Shown one piece after another: positions 57,042-64,000 of a stretch of 64,000 bases of DNA; positions within the stretch are counted from its first letter, which is position 1; every line of letters begins with the position of its first letter. This stretch comes from Pseudomonas sp. Os17 (GTDB taxonomy: Bacteria > Pseudomonadota > Gammaproteobacteria > Pseudomonadales > Pseudomonadaceae). The translations under genes and the position numbers were made by a program. The notes beneath the pieces are model-generated. The model saw only the letters and a program-made list of their open reading frames with translations, ran no database searches and was not told where the DNA came from. The DNA lies in contig NZ_AP014627.1 in the NCBI RefSeq assembly GCF_001547895.1, positions 5,521,501 to 5,585,500 on the forward strand. Direction: 5' to 3'.

Positions 57042-57482
57042 TCAAAGTCCTTTTGCTTTTTGTGCGGCTCGTCCGCGCTGGCTGATGACACCCACCAGGC
57101 CGGCCAGGGTGAATACCAAACCGATCAGGCCCAGCACACCGGGAGTGCCCCAGAGTGCCGCGGGGTCATCGATGACCGCGCTGTTGGCCGGCCGTTCGGG
57201 CTGGTAATAGACCCGCACCGGCTGATCCTTCTGGTAGCCGAAGATAAAGCCGCCCTGGGGGTAGGAAATTTTCTCACCGCTGCCGGTGGTAAAGGCGATC
57301 TCGGGGTGCGAACCACCGGCGTTCAGGTCACTGACGATACCGTCGGCGGTCTGGGCACTGGCGATGAATTCGCGACGATCGAGGGTGAGGTTGCCGGCGA
57401 TGACCAACAGGCCGATGCCGATCAGAACAAACAGCAGACCCTGGAGGATCTTGCCGAGGCGTGACGGGGTGGAGTTAGCCAT
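57042..57482 (-). CDS. DUF3592 domain membrane protein
   Basis: A 146-residue protein with two transmembrane segments, at about 10-29 (ILQGLLFVLIGIGLLVIAGN) and 112-132, and a soluble beta domain between them (TADGIVSDLNAGGSHPEIAF, then GYQKDQPVRVYYQPERPANS). This is the DUF3592 pattern. The ATG at 57482 is chosen; the frame stays open far upstream, but that part is antisense-like shadow. It is transcribed just before the glycine-rich gene. Confidence 0.8.
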   Translation of the reverse strand: MANSTPSRLGKILQGLLFVLIGIGLLVIAGNLTLDRREFIASAQTADGIVSDLNAGGSHPEIAFTTGSGEKISYPQGGFIFGYQKDQPVRVYYQPERPANSAVIDDPAALWGTPGVLGLIGLVFTLAGLVGVISQRGRAAQKAKGL

Positions 57483-57542
57483 GGGCTGTCTCGATATTCG
57501 TCCGTGAAAGAGGGAGGCCACGATAGCAAGAAACCTCCGACC

Positions 57543-57583
57543 AAAAAAACCGCTGCCGCGCGGCAAGCGCAATCTGGCAGCGG
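57543..57583 (-). terminator. Terminator of the amidohydrolase gene
   Basis: CCGCTGCC / GGCAGCGG stem with a long GC-rich loop; seven T residues follow on the reverse strand. It lies 46 nt after the amidohydrolase stop. Confidence 0.75.
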
Positions 57584-57628
57584 CGTTCAGGCGCCCGGGC
57601 CAGGCGGGTAAGCGTCTGTTGCCGACGC

Positions 57629-58459
57629 TTACAAACCAAATACCCGACGGGCATTGCCCTGGAGAAATTTGTCCGCAATGGCCGGCGGAAGTTCCAGGGC
57701 GCGCACCTGTTCCAGGCATTTTTTCAGCGACAGCTGGGGAAAGTTGCTGCCGAACAACACCTTGTCCTGGCCATAAGTGCGCATGAAATGCAGCAGCTGC
57801 GGGGGGTAATAGGCCGGCAGGTAGGCGGAGGTATCGATGTGAATGTTGTCGTGCTTCCAGGCCAGGCCGATCATCTCGTCGGTCCAGGGATGCCCGATGT
57901 GTCCCCCAACAATCACCAGTTCGGGAAAATCCAGGGCCACCTCGTCCAGGTACGGCACGGGCCGCCCGGTTTCCGACGGCATCAGCGGCCCCGTATGACC
58001 GACTTGGGTACAAAAGGGAATGTCCAATTCGATGCACTTCACATACAGCGGGTAATACCAGCGGTGATTGGGCGGCAGTTTCCATAACCAGGGCACGATG
58101 CGCAGAGCCTTGCAGCCCAGCTCCTTGACGGCCCGTTCCAACTCGGCCACCGCCGCCATCGGCCGGCTCAGGTCCACCGTGGCCACGCCGACGAAACGTT
58201 CGGGAAAGGCCCGGGTGTAAGCCGCAATTTCATCGTTGCTGAACACCCAGCCCTCGGGCCGGCACCAGGCCGAGAGCATGATTTTCTCCACCCCAGCCTG
58301 ATCCATCAGTTCCACGGTCTGTTCAATGCTCAGGGCCTGGTCGAGCCAATGCGCGGACCCGGACTTCTCGAACAACCGCGCCACTTCCGGCAACAGCGCC
58401 CGGGCACGGCCGTTGGCCGGTTGTGCCCAGGCATCGATGGCTGAGAATGCTGACCTCAT
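57629..58459 (-). CDS. Amidohydrolase family protein (ACMSD-like)
   Basis: A 276-residue TIM-barrel hydrolase of the amidohydrolase 2 (ACMSD/TIM-barrel) group: FCTQVGHTGPLMPSETGRPV, VGGHIGHPWTDEMIGLAWKH, IHIDTSAYLPAYYP, VLFGSNFPQLSLKK and the C-terminal NARRVFGL. The substrate cannot be told. The N-terminal HxH found in true ACMSD is not seen (it reads SAIDAWAQPANG), so metal binding may differ or be partial. A palindrome lies 76 nt upstream. Confidence 0.85.
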   Translation of the reverse strand: MRSAFSAIDAWAQPANGRARALLPEVARLFEKSGSAHWLDQALSIEQTVELMDQAGVEKIMLSAWCRPEGWVFSNDEIAAYTRAFPERFVGVATVDLSRPMAAVAELERAVKELGCKALRIVPWLWKLPPNHRWYYPLYVKCIELDIPFCTQVGHTGPLMPSETGRPVPYLDEVALDFPELVIVGGHIGHPWTDEMIGLAWKHDNIHIDTSAYLPAYYPPQLLHFMRTYGQDKVLFGSNFPQLSLKKCLEQVRALELPPAIADKFLQGNARRVFGL

Positions 58460-58534
58460 GGCGGTGCTCCTGCGCTAGCTATTGAAGCCCTAGCCTAAAT
58501 TTGGCGGTTGGCCACAACAATGTTCCGAGCGCTC

Positions 58535-58556
58535 GATGGAATTGACCGATTCCATC
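58535..58556. promoter_or_regulatory. Palindrome upstream of the amidohydrolase gene
   Basis: GATGGAAT-TGACCG-ATTCCATC is a perfect 8-bp dyad with a 6-nt spacer, in the gap between the amidohydrolase and the sugar gene cluster. It is a possible operator; no regulator gene is adjacent. Confidence 0.4.
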
Positions 58557-58628
58557 AGGGTGAAGAGCAGCAGGACAGAACAACCCCATGACCGGCGCCG
58601 TCAACGGCCCCGGTCAACGTCGTTGGTT

Positions 58629-59756
58629 TCAGTCTTTACGCCACACCGTGCGGTTGATGTAGTCGGTGTAACTCAACACCACCCGCACCACCTGAACTGA
58701 GACAGGCCCACCTTGATAGTCTTGCACCAAAGGCACTTTGCGCTGATCGCGAGAATGCTGGCTGGTCACGACTCGCACAGCGTCCATGACCGACTCGCGC
58801 TTAAGGCCGCTCATGATCAGCGTGCCCTCGTCCATCCCTTCGGGGCGCTCATGGGCATTTCGCAAGGTTACCGCCGGCAGGTTCAGCAGGGAGGCCTCTT
58901 CGGTGATGGTGCCGCTGTCGGACAGTACACAGAATGCCGACATCTGCAGCTTGATGTAATCCAACAGGCCGAAAGGTTTGACGAAACGAATCAGCGGATG
59001 GTCAAGGCTCTCTCCCAAGGCCTCTAGGCGCTTGCGCGTGCGGGGGTGGGTGGAGACGATCAACGGGAAGCCGTAATGATCAGCCAGCGCTCGCAGGGTA
59101 TCCAGCAGGTGGCGCAGGTTATCGGCGGTATCGACGTTTTCCTCACGGTGCGCACTGACGATGAAGAACTTGTCCTGCTCCAGGCCGCTGCGTGCCAGCA
59201 CGTCCGAGCTTTCAATCCTCGGCATGTAGTAGTCGAGGACTTCCTGCATGTGCGAGCCGGTCTTGATGATGGTTTCCGGGCGGATGCCTTCGGCGATCAG
59301 GTAACGACGGGCATGTTCAGTCAATACCATATTGATATCGCTGAGGTGGTCGAGCACCTTGCGGTTGAGCTCTTCAGGAACACGCTGATCGAAACAGCGA
59401 TTACCCGCTTCCATGTGAAACACCGGGATCTTGCGCCGCTTGGCAGCAATCACTGCCAGGCAGGTGTTGGTATCGCCATACAGCAGCAGCGCATCGGGTT
59501 TTTCAAGCTCGAAGATCACATCTGACTTGGCGATGACCTCGGCAATGGTCTGCGCAGCTGTCTCGCCGGCAGCGCCGAGGAAATGATCCGGTTTGCGGAT
59601 CTGTAGGTCATCGAAAAAGACCTGATTGAGTTCGTAATCGTAGTTCTGTCCCGAGTGCACCAGCACGTGGTTGACCTGACGGTCCAGCTCGGCAATCACC
59701 CGACTCATCTTGATCAGCTCGGGACGGGTTCCGACCAGGGTCATGACCTTAAGCAT
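58629..59756 (-). CDS. UDP-N-acetylglucosamine 2-epimerase family, WbjD/WbvD-like
   Basis: A 375-residue non-hydrolysing NDP-sugar 2-epimerase: MLKVMTLVGTRPELIKMSRV, HSGQNYDYELNQVFF, LYGDTNTCLAVIAAKRRKIP, HMEAGNRCFDQRVPEELNRK and VLSDSGTITEEASLL. It is of WecB fold, but its length and place after the WbjB-like dehydratase point to WbjD (FnlC)/WbvD, which epimerises C2 of the 6-deoxy-amino-sugar to give UDP-L-FucNAc or UDP-L-QuiNAc. It overlaps the dehydratase end by 8 nt. Confidence 0.9.
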   Translation of the reverse strand: MLKVMTLVGTRPELIKMSRVIAELDRQVNHVLVHSGQNYDYELNQVFFDDLQIRKPDHFLGAAGETAAQTIAEVIAKSDVIFELEKPDALLLYGDTNTCLAVIAAKRRKIPVFHMEAGNRCFDQRVPEELNRKVLDHLSDINMVLTEHARRYLIAEGIRPETIIKTGSHMQEVLDYYMPRIESSDVLARSGLEQDKFFIVSAHREENVDTADNLRHLLDTLRALADHYGFPLIVSTHPRTRKRLEALGESLDHPLIRFVKPFGLLDYIKLQMSAFCVLSDSGTITEEASLLNLPAVTLRNAHERPEGMDEGTLIMSGLKRESVMDAVRVVTSQHSRDQRKVPLVQDYQGGPVSVQVVRVVLSYTDYINRTVWRKD

Positions 59757-60759
59757 CGAGTTGCTCCTTGATGTAATCGAGCTTGAGCAAAAGCTCCTTG
59801 ATACCTGGTACATCGAGGCGGGAGGTGTTGTGAGAGGTGTAGTCGTCGAGTTCGGAAATACGCTGCTCCCCCTCTACAAAATACTTTTTGTAGTTCAGGT
59901 CACGATTGTCCGCAGGGATCCGATAGTAACGCCCCATGTCCTCGGCCTTGGCCATTTCCTCTCGGGAAACCAGCGACTCGTAAAGCTTTTCACCATGACG
60001 AGTACCGATGACTCTGACTTCATTGCTTTTGCCGAACAGTTGCTTAAGTGCCTCGGCCAGGTCGCCAACGGTGGAGGCGGGGGCCTTCTGGATAAATAGG
60101 TCACCCTGCTGTGCGTGTTCGAAAGCGTGCAGTACCAGATCCACCGAGTCTTCCAGCGACATCAGGAACCGCGTCATTTCCGGGTCGGTCACCGTCAGCG
60201 CTTCGCCGGAGCGCAGTTGATCGACAAAGAGAGGGATCACCGAGCCTCGCGAGGCCATGACGTTACCGTAACGTGTTGCACAGATGATCGGGCCATTGGC
60301 TGGAATCATGCGCGACTTGGCAACCATCAGTTTCTCCGCCATGGCCTTGGAAATTCCCATGGCATTGATCGGATAAACAGCTTTGTCAGTGCTGAGCACG
60401 ACAACACGCTGGACTCCGGTAGCGATGGCCGCGTTGAGTACATTCTCTGTACCCAATACGTTGGTACGCACAGCTTCCATCGGATAGAACTCACAGGACG
60501 GGACCTGCTTCAGCGCCGCAGCATGGAAGATATAGTCGACGCCAACCATGGCCTGGGCCAGGCTGTCGTAGTTGCGAACATCGCCTATGTAGAACTTGAC
60601 CTTGTCATTGGCTAGGGCGATACGCATATCTTCTTGCTTCTTCTCATCGCGACTGAAGATGCGAATTTCACGCACAGCGGTATTGAGAAAACGCTTGAGG
60701 ACCGTATGACCGAAAGAACCGGTTCCACCGGTGATCATCAATACCTTGTCGTCGAACAT
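59749..60759 (-). CDS. UDP-GlcNAc 4,6-dehydratase (5-inverting), WbjB/WbvB-like
   Basis: A 336-residue SDR with Rossmann motif ITGGTGSFGHTVLKRFL and, in place of YxxxK, the MxxxK signature (M134-G-I-S-K138) of FlaA1/WbjB dehydratases. Others are HAAALKQVPSCEFYPMEAVR and FLMSLEDSVDLVLHAFEH. It dehydrates UDP-GlcNAc and inverts C5 and C3. The ATG at 60759 with GGAAGG upstream is used; a GTG two codons earlier is the alternative. Confidence 0.92.
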   Translation of the reverse strand: MFDDKVLMITGGTGSFGHTVLKRFLNTAVREIRIFSRDEKKQEDMRIALANDKVKFYIGDVRNYDSLAQAMVGVDYIFHAAALKQVPSCEFYPMEAVRTNVLGTENVLNAAIATGVQRVVVLSTDKAVYPINAMGISKAMAEKLMVAKSRMIPANGPIICATRYGNVMASRGSVIPLFVDQLRSGEALTVTDPEMTRFLMSLEDSVDLVLHAFEHAQQGDLFIQKAPASTVGDLAEALKQLFGKSNEVRVIGTRHGEKLYESLVSREEMAKAEDMGRYYRIPADNRDLNYKKYFVEGEQRISELDDYTSHNTSRLDVPGIKELLLKLDYIKEQLDA

Positions 60760-60777
60760 GTACACCTTCCAAATTTT

Positions 60778-61636
60778 TTAGCGATTGGCATGCATCAGCT
60801 CAATAAGCTGAGGCCAGGATGGAGCCTTGTACCCAGTAGCGCGAGTGAACCGATCACTGTTGAGCGAGCGATCGATCACTAGTTTGCCATCTGGATGTAT
60901 ATCGATTGCCTTTTCATATTGCCAGGCAATTAGCGCCAGCAGGTCGGACTTGGCAATCGGCTCCGCGGCAACATGATACAGCCCATTAAGTTGCGGATGC
61001 GGCAAGACGAAGTCTTTCATTACTCGAGCCAGCTCCACGGTAGGCAAACCGGAGAAAATGGCACGGGTGAAGCCCCGCACACTGCCCTGCTGCTTCAGGA
61101 ACCAGTCCACCAGGGAATGATCGGAATTCAGTTCGTGCCCGATAATGGAGGTTCTCAAGGTAATTGCATGAGGCTCATCATGCAGCTCACCGATGTACTT
61201 GGACTTTCCGTACAGATCTTCGGCATCGGAAGTATCCGTTTCCAGGTAGCCGCCCTTGGCTCCGGAGAACACGCAGTCGGTGCTGATGTGAATCAGACGT
61301 GCGCCGCTCAAGGCACACAGGGGATGCCAGACGATGGGGCAACATGGCATTGATCGGGAGCGCAGTCAGCGGGTCCTGAGCATCTGCAAGTTGCTTGATC
61401 AAGCCTACACAGTTGATGACCACATCAGGACGGACCTGAACCATTGCCGCCGTCAGGGCATCCTGATCGAGCACGTCGACGCCTGACAGGACCCGCGCAT
61501 AATCAGGTAGAGAAGAATGCTTCAGGGCGGACAGACTGCGCGCCGTCCCCCAGACCTCGTGCTGCGGGTCCTGGCTGAATACTTTAAAAACAGTACTACC
61601 GAGCATGCCGGTAATACCCAATACCAATACCTTCAT
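60778..61636 (-). pseudogene. RmlD-like NDP-sugar reductase, frameshifted
   Basis: Two overlapping frames encode one SDR. The N-terminal part is read from ATG 61636 (MKVLVLGITGMLGSTVFKVF) to about 61323. The C-terminal part, in the next frame, contains LIHISTDCVFSGAKGGYLET and DLYGKSKYIGEL (YxxxK) and ends at 60778. Removing one C from the run at 61320-61323 restores a continuous reading of about 285 residues (NAMLPHRLAS, then LCALSGARLIH). The protein resembles WbvR, the RmlD-type 4-reductase of the UDP-L-QuiNAc pathway. Both halves look well conserved, so the break is recent or a sequencing error. Confidence 0.85.
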
Positions 61637-61796
61637 AAATATGACTCAGATCCAGACCTTGAATGTATCCCATGCACTACAGCCTAGGACCGAGGGGCTA
61701 CAAGCCCCCTCAAAAATGGCCGTATTGTCCAGCAACAGGAAAAAAATAGCACTGCTTCGAAAAAGCACCGCGAGCCAGGCAAGCAAACGATATGCC

Positions 61797-63017
61797 TCAA
61801 GTCTTCAGCAACTCCACCAGACTACGGACCTGCTGACCCATTTCGAAATGGGCGGCAAAGTAGCTCCGCCCACAACGCCCCATTTCCTCCCGTTGCGCAC
61901 AGCCCAGGCTATACATCTTCCGTATGTTGGCGACCAATGGAGCCACTTCTTCCGCCGGACTGGTGAGTCCCGCCCGGGCATCTTGAACTACTCGCGCGCC
62001 TTCGCCGTTCAGACTGGCAATGATTGGCTTGCCGGATGCCAGGTAGGATTGAACCTTGCTGGGGATGGTCTGGGCAAAGATGCTTTCATTATTAAGTGAC
62101 ACGAGCAATGCGCTGGACTGTGCAAAAACTGCAGGCATTGCAACGGCCGGGAAGCGCCCAGGAAGTATCAGATTATCCAGTGAATGAACTTGCTTCTGCT
62201 CCCTGAGCCACTCCAGCCGGCTGCCACTGCCCACCAGAACCAAGCGAATGTCCGGCTCGTCACGCAGTTTTTTCGCAGCCTCAACTAATGTCTCCAGTGC
62301 CTGGGCGGTTCCAAGATTGCCAGCGAACACTACACAGAAATGCGCCTTCAAGACCTGCGATAGCTGCTCGTCAACTTCAACTTCTGCATTAAAAGTCTGG
62401 GCATCCACGGAGTTGGGATAGTAGGTAATCTTCTTTCTGGGTGCGTAGCGGGCCACTGAATCGACAAAGGCATGAGACTGGACCAGCAGCCGATCACAAC
62501 CTGCGTAAATCCCGCGCACCATCCAGCCAACCATTTTCAATAGATAGGGGCTCTTGACGAATCCGGTGGCAGCAAGACTCTCTGGCCACAGGTCTTGTAT
62601 CCACAAGACCAACTGTGCCCTCTTCAGCCACTTGATAGGGATCGCCGGAATGGCCTGGGTGATGGGCGAAGGCGCGAATACCAGAATCGCATCGAACTCA
62701 CGTTTGCGTAGCATCCATGGAAAGAAGACAAGTCCGGCAAAAACAAATGACAGGTAGTTAAGAACCATGTTCTTTGCACCACCTTCGCCGCGCGGCCATA
62801 ACGGCACCCGCAGTACATCAATAGAATCCAGATAACGCTCGTAGTTACATCCCCATGCACGATATCCCGCAAATATCCGACCATCGGGATAGTTAGGTTT
62901 GCCCGTAGCAACTACTACCTCATGCCCCTGAGCAACGAGAGTCCTGGCTATATCGTTGATGATGAAATTTTCAGGACTAAAGTATTGAGAAAAAATTAAT
63001 AACTTCAAAGAGTTCAC
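61797..63017 (-). CDS. Glycosyltransferase family 4 protein (WbuB-like)
   Basis: A 406-residue GT-B glycosyltransferase: LLIFSQYFSPENFIINDIAR at the N-terminus (WbuB signature), VVVATGKPNYPDGRIFAGYR, the acceptor-side LVLWIQDLWPESLAATGFV, and the donor domain with FAGNLGTAQALETLVEA and IPSKVQSYLASGKPIIASLN. WbuB proteins transfer L-FucNAc-type residues in O-antigen synthesis, in line with the neighbouring sugar genes. It leads the reverse-strand gene set, 160 nt before the reductase. Its base composition is visibly more AT-rich than the core genes. Confidence 0.92.
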   Translation of the reverse strand: MNSLKLLIFSQYFSPENFIINDIARTLVAQGHEVVVATGKPNYPDGRIFAGYRAWGCNYERYLDSIDVLRVPLWPRGEGGAKNMVLNYLSFVFAGLVFFPWMLRKREFDAILVFAPSPITQAIPAIPIKWLKRAQLVLWIQDLWPESLAATGFVKSPYLLKMVGWMVRGIYAGCDRLLVQSHAFVDSVARYAPRKKITYYPNSVDAQTFNAEVEVDEQLSQVLKAHFCVVFAGNLGTAQALETLVEAAKKLRDEPDIRLVLVGSGSRLEWLREQKQVHSLDNLILPGRFPAVAMPAVFAQSSALLVSLNNESIFAQTIPSKVQSYLASGKPIIASLNGEGARVVQDARAGLTSPAEEVAPLVANIRKMYSLGCAQREEMGRCGRSYFAAHFEMGQQVRSLVELLKT

Positions 63018-63574
63018 TTTATATTCGGTGAAAACAACACTTCCCGCCCGACCACTTTACTCATTCGTGGGACCTCAGGACGGCGCCTCATATACGCCTA
63101 TTGCCATTCATCGGAAGCAGCAATCATTGACGTGAGCCGGCAGTAACCTGCCGGGAGAACGGGTGCCCGCTTGATGGACGCGATGGGACCACAGCCTCTT
63201 CCATAGCGGCAAGGAGATTTTACTTTTCCTGACTGGCAAGGCTCAGCAGCCAGCTTGGGCGGGGGGCGGGGAAGCTGGCATGGAGTAAATGTGCCCGGCC
63301 TGTCGCCCGAGGCGCCTTGCCAGTGTAGAATCGCCGCCAATTTGGCCGCATACACCATGAGTTCGCCTTCCGATCACGCAGCTGTCGGATGGCAGAACAT
63401 TCTGTTTATTGACGGCTTGACGCGTGGACTCTACGAGTCATTCGCTTGTTGATCGCATCCTACGATAGGTCTGATCCCAAGTGTGTAAGAACCAGAACTA
63501 GTTCCCACGCTCCTGTCGAAAAAGTAACGAAACGCCTGCTGCATGCATCGAACCTGTATTACATCGGAGCTAAA
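63018..63574. other. Intergenic region between two divergent polysaccharide genes
   Basis: This 557-nt gap holds promoters for both directions but no gene I can support. A 31-codon ORF (63357-63452, [20 protein letters not shown]...) lacks a clear ribosome site and family, and may be a gene remnant. No JUMPstart/ops element (GGCGGTAG) was seen. Confidence 0.5.
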
Positions 63575-64000
63575 ATGCCTGACCAAAAACAAACTAGCAT
63601 CGCCAAGTTCAAGAGCAAGGAAGCCCTGATTGGCATCGTAGGGCTCGGTTATGTGGGCTTGCCGCTGATGTTACGTTACAACGCTATCGGCTTCCGGGTG
63701 CTGGGTATCGATATCGATGACTCCAAGGTTGCCAAGCTCAACAATGGCACCAGCTATATAGAACACATTGCCAGCGAGCACATCAGCCAGGCTAGGAAAT
63801 CGGGATTTGAGGCAACCACCGACTTTCGCCGTGCCAGTGAGTGTGATGCACTGATCCTTTGCGTACCGACGCCGCTAAACAAGTATCGCGAGCCGGACAT
63901 GAGCTTCGTGATCAACACCACTGACGCACTCAAGCCTTACCTGCGTCCAGGCCAAGTGGTTTCCCTGGAAAGCACCACCTACCCGGGTACAACAGAAGAA
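63575..64000 (+). CDS. wbpA: UDP-N-acetyl-D-glucosamine 6-dehydrogenase, 5' part (runs off window)
   Basis: 142 codons are visible from ATG 63575 (CGGAG lies 6 nt before it), starting [20 protein letters not shown]. The Rossmann motif [16 protein letters not shown], the segment [20 protein letters not shown] and the [10 protein letters not shown] catalytic-region start belong to nucleotide-sugar 6-dehydrogenases, here of the WbpA type that makes UDP-GlcNAcA from UDP-GlcNAc. The rest and probably more O-antigen genes follow to the right. Confidence 0.9.
   Translation, partial: MPDQKQTSIAKFKSKEALIGIVGLGYVGLPLMLRYNAIGFRVLGIDIDDSKVAKLNNGTSYIEHIASEHISQARKSGFEATTDFRRASECDALILCVPTPLNKYREPDMSFVINTTDALKPYLRPGQVVSLESTTYPGTTEE

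Noticed and set aside
57042..58085. Long in-frame extension of the DUF3592 gene to 347 codons
   Set aside because: The added part overlaps the amidohydrolase gene on the same strand in another frame and has shadow composition; the real start is at 57482.
61640..61796. Hairpin GAGGGG...CCCCTC between the glycosyltransferase and reductase genes
   Set aside because: The stem is short, lacks a T run and is not clearly a terminator.
63098..63358. 86-codon reverse ORF in the polysaccharide intergenic gap
   Set aside because: No ribosome site, no motif and a proline/cysteine-rich composition; not supported as a gene.
63018..63574. JUMPstart/ops element expected before an O-antigen operon
   Set aside because: No GGCGGTAG or its complement was found in the gap.

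Overview
The window is chromosomal DNA of a Pseudomonas, most likely of the P. fluorescens group (P. protegens/chlororaphis-like). This rests on the GC-rich genes, the Pseudomonas order of core genes (guaB, xseA, leuA, der-bamB-yfgM-hisS-ispG-rodZ-pilW-rlmN-ndk, the isc operon, secDF-yajC-tgt-queA) and REP/REPIN palindromes of the kind spread through fluorescent pseudomonads. There is no rRNA gene, prophage, insertion sequence or CRISPR array. One tRNA gene (tRNA-Leu, CAA) is present.

Layout. 1-8.3 kb: start of guaB, a zinc-ribbon hypothetical, a TauE/SafE permease, a LysR regulator overlapping xseA, an M23 peptidase, and leuA behind a leader that may encode a short peptide. 8.4-19.8 kb: an omega-amidase/methionine aminotransferase pair, then a long reverse-strand housekeeping run from ndk to der. 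19.8-27.3 kb: iscR-iscS-iscU-iscA-hscB-hscA-fdx-iscX, cysE and trmJ. 27.5-34.8 kb: suhB, a glycine-zipper protein, secF-secD-yajC-tgt-queA and tRNA-Leu. 35-58.5 kb: an accessory-rich stretch with ppk2 behind a perfect Anr/FNR-type box, transporters and regulators, a two-component system, a DUF3077 gene behind a structured leader and a 23-codon ORF, a PhoD-like phosphatase, small unknown proteins, a five-heme cytochrome fusion next to an ArsR-rhodanese regulator and a DUF2938 membrane protein, DedA, a class III aminotransferase and an amidohydrolase. 58.6-64 kb: edge of a surface-polysaccharide locus with genes for an amino-L-sugar nucleotide, a glycosyltransferase and the start of a wbpA-type dehydrogenase. 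Its RmlD-like reductase gene carries a one-base frameshift.

How genes work together. IscR controls the Fe-S assembly operon, while IspG, RlmN and ferredoxin nearby are Fe-S proteins. CysE feeds cysteine synthesis, and cysteine is the substrate of IscS. YajC-SecD-SecF assist protein export, and BamB and YfgM act on envelope proteins. The aminotransferase and omega-amidase form a salvage couple for methionine-derived keto acids. The cytochrome, the ArsR-rhodanese regulator with its palindromic operator and the DUF2938 protein look like a sulfur-redox module. The three sugar-nucleotide genes fit UDP-N-acetyl-L-quinovosamine or -fucosamine synthesis.

The least described items are the cytochrome fusion with its sulfur-module context, the structured leader before the DUF3077 gene, four consecutive perfect stem-loops between bamB and der, and the frameshifted reductase. 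All function calls come from reading the translated sequence; no database search was run.
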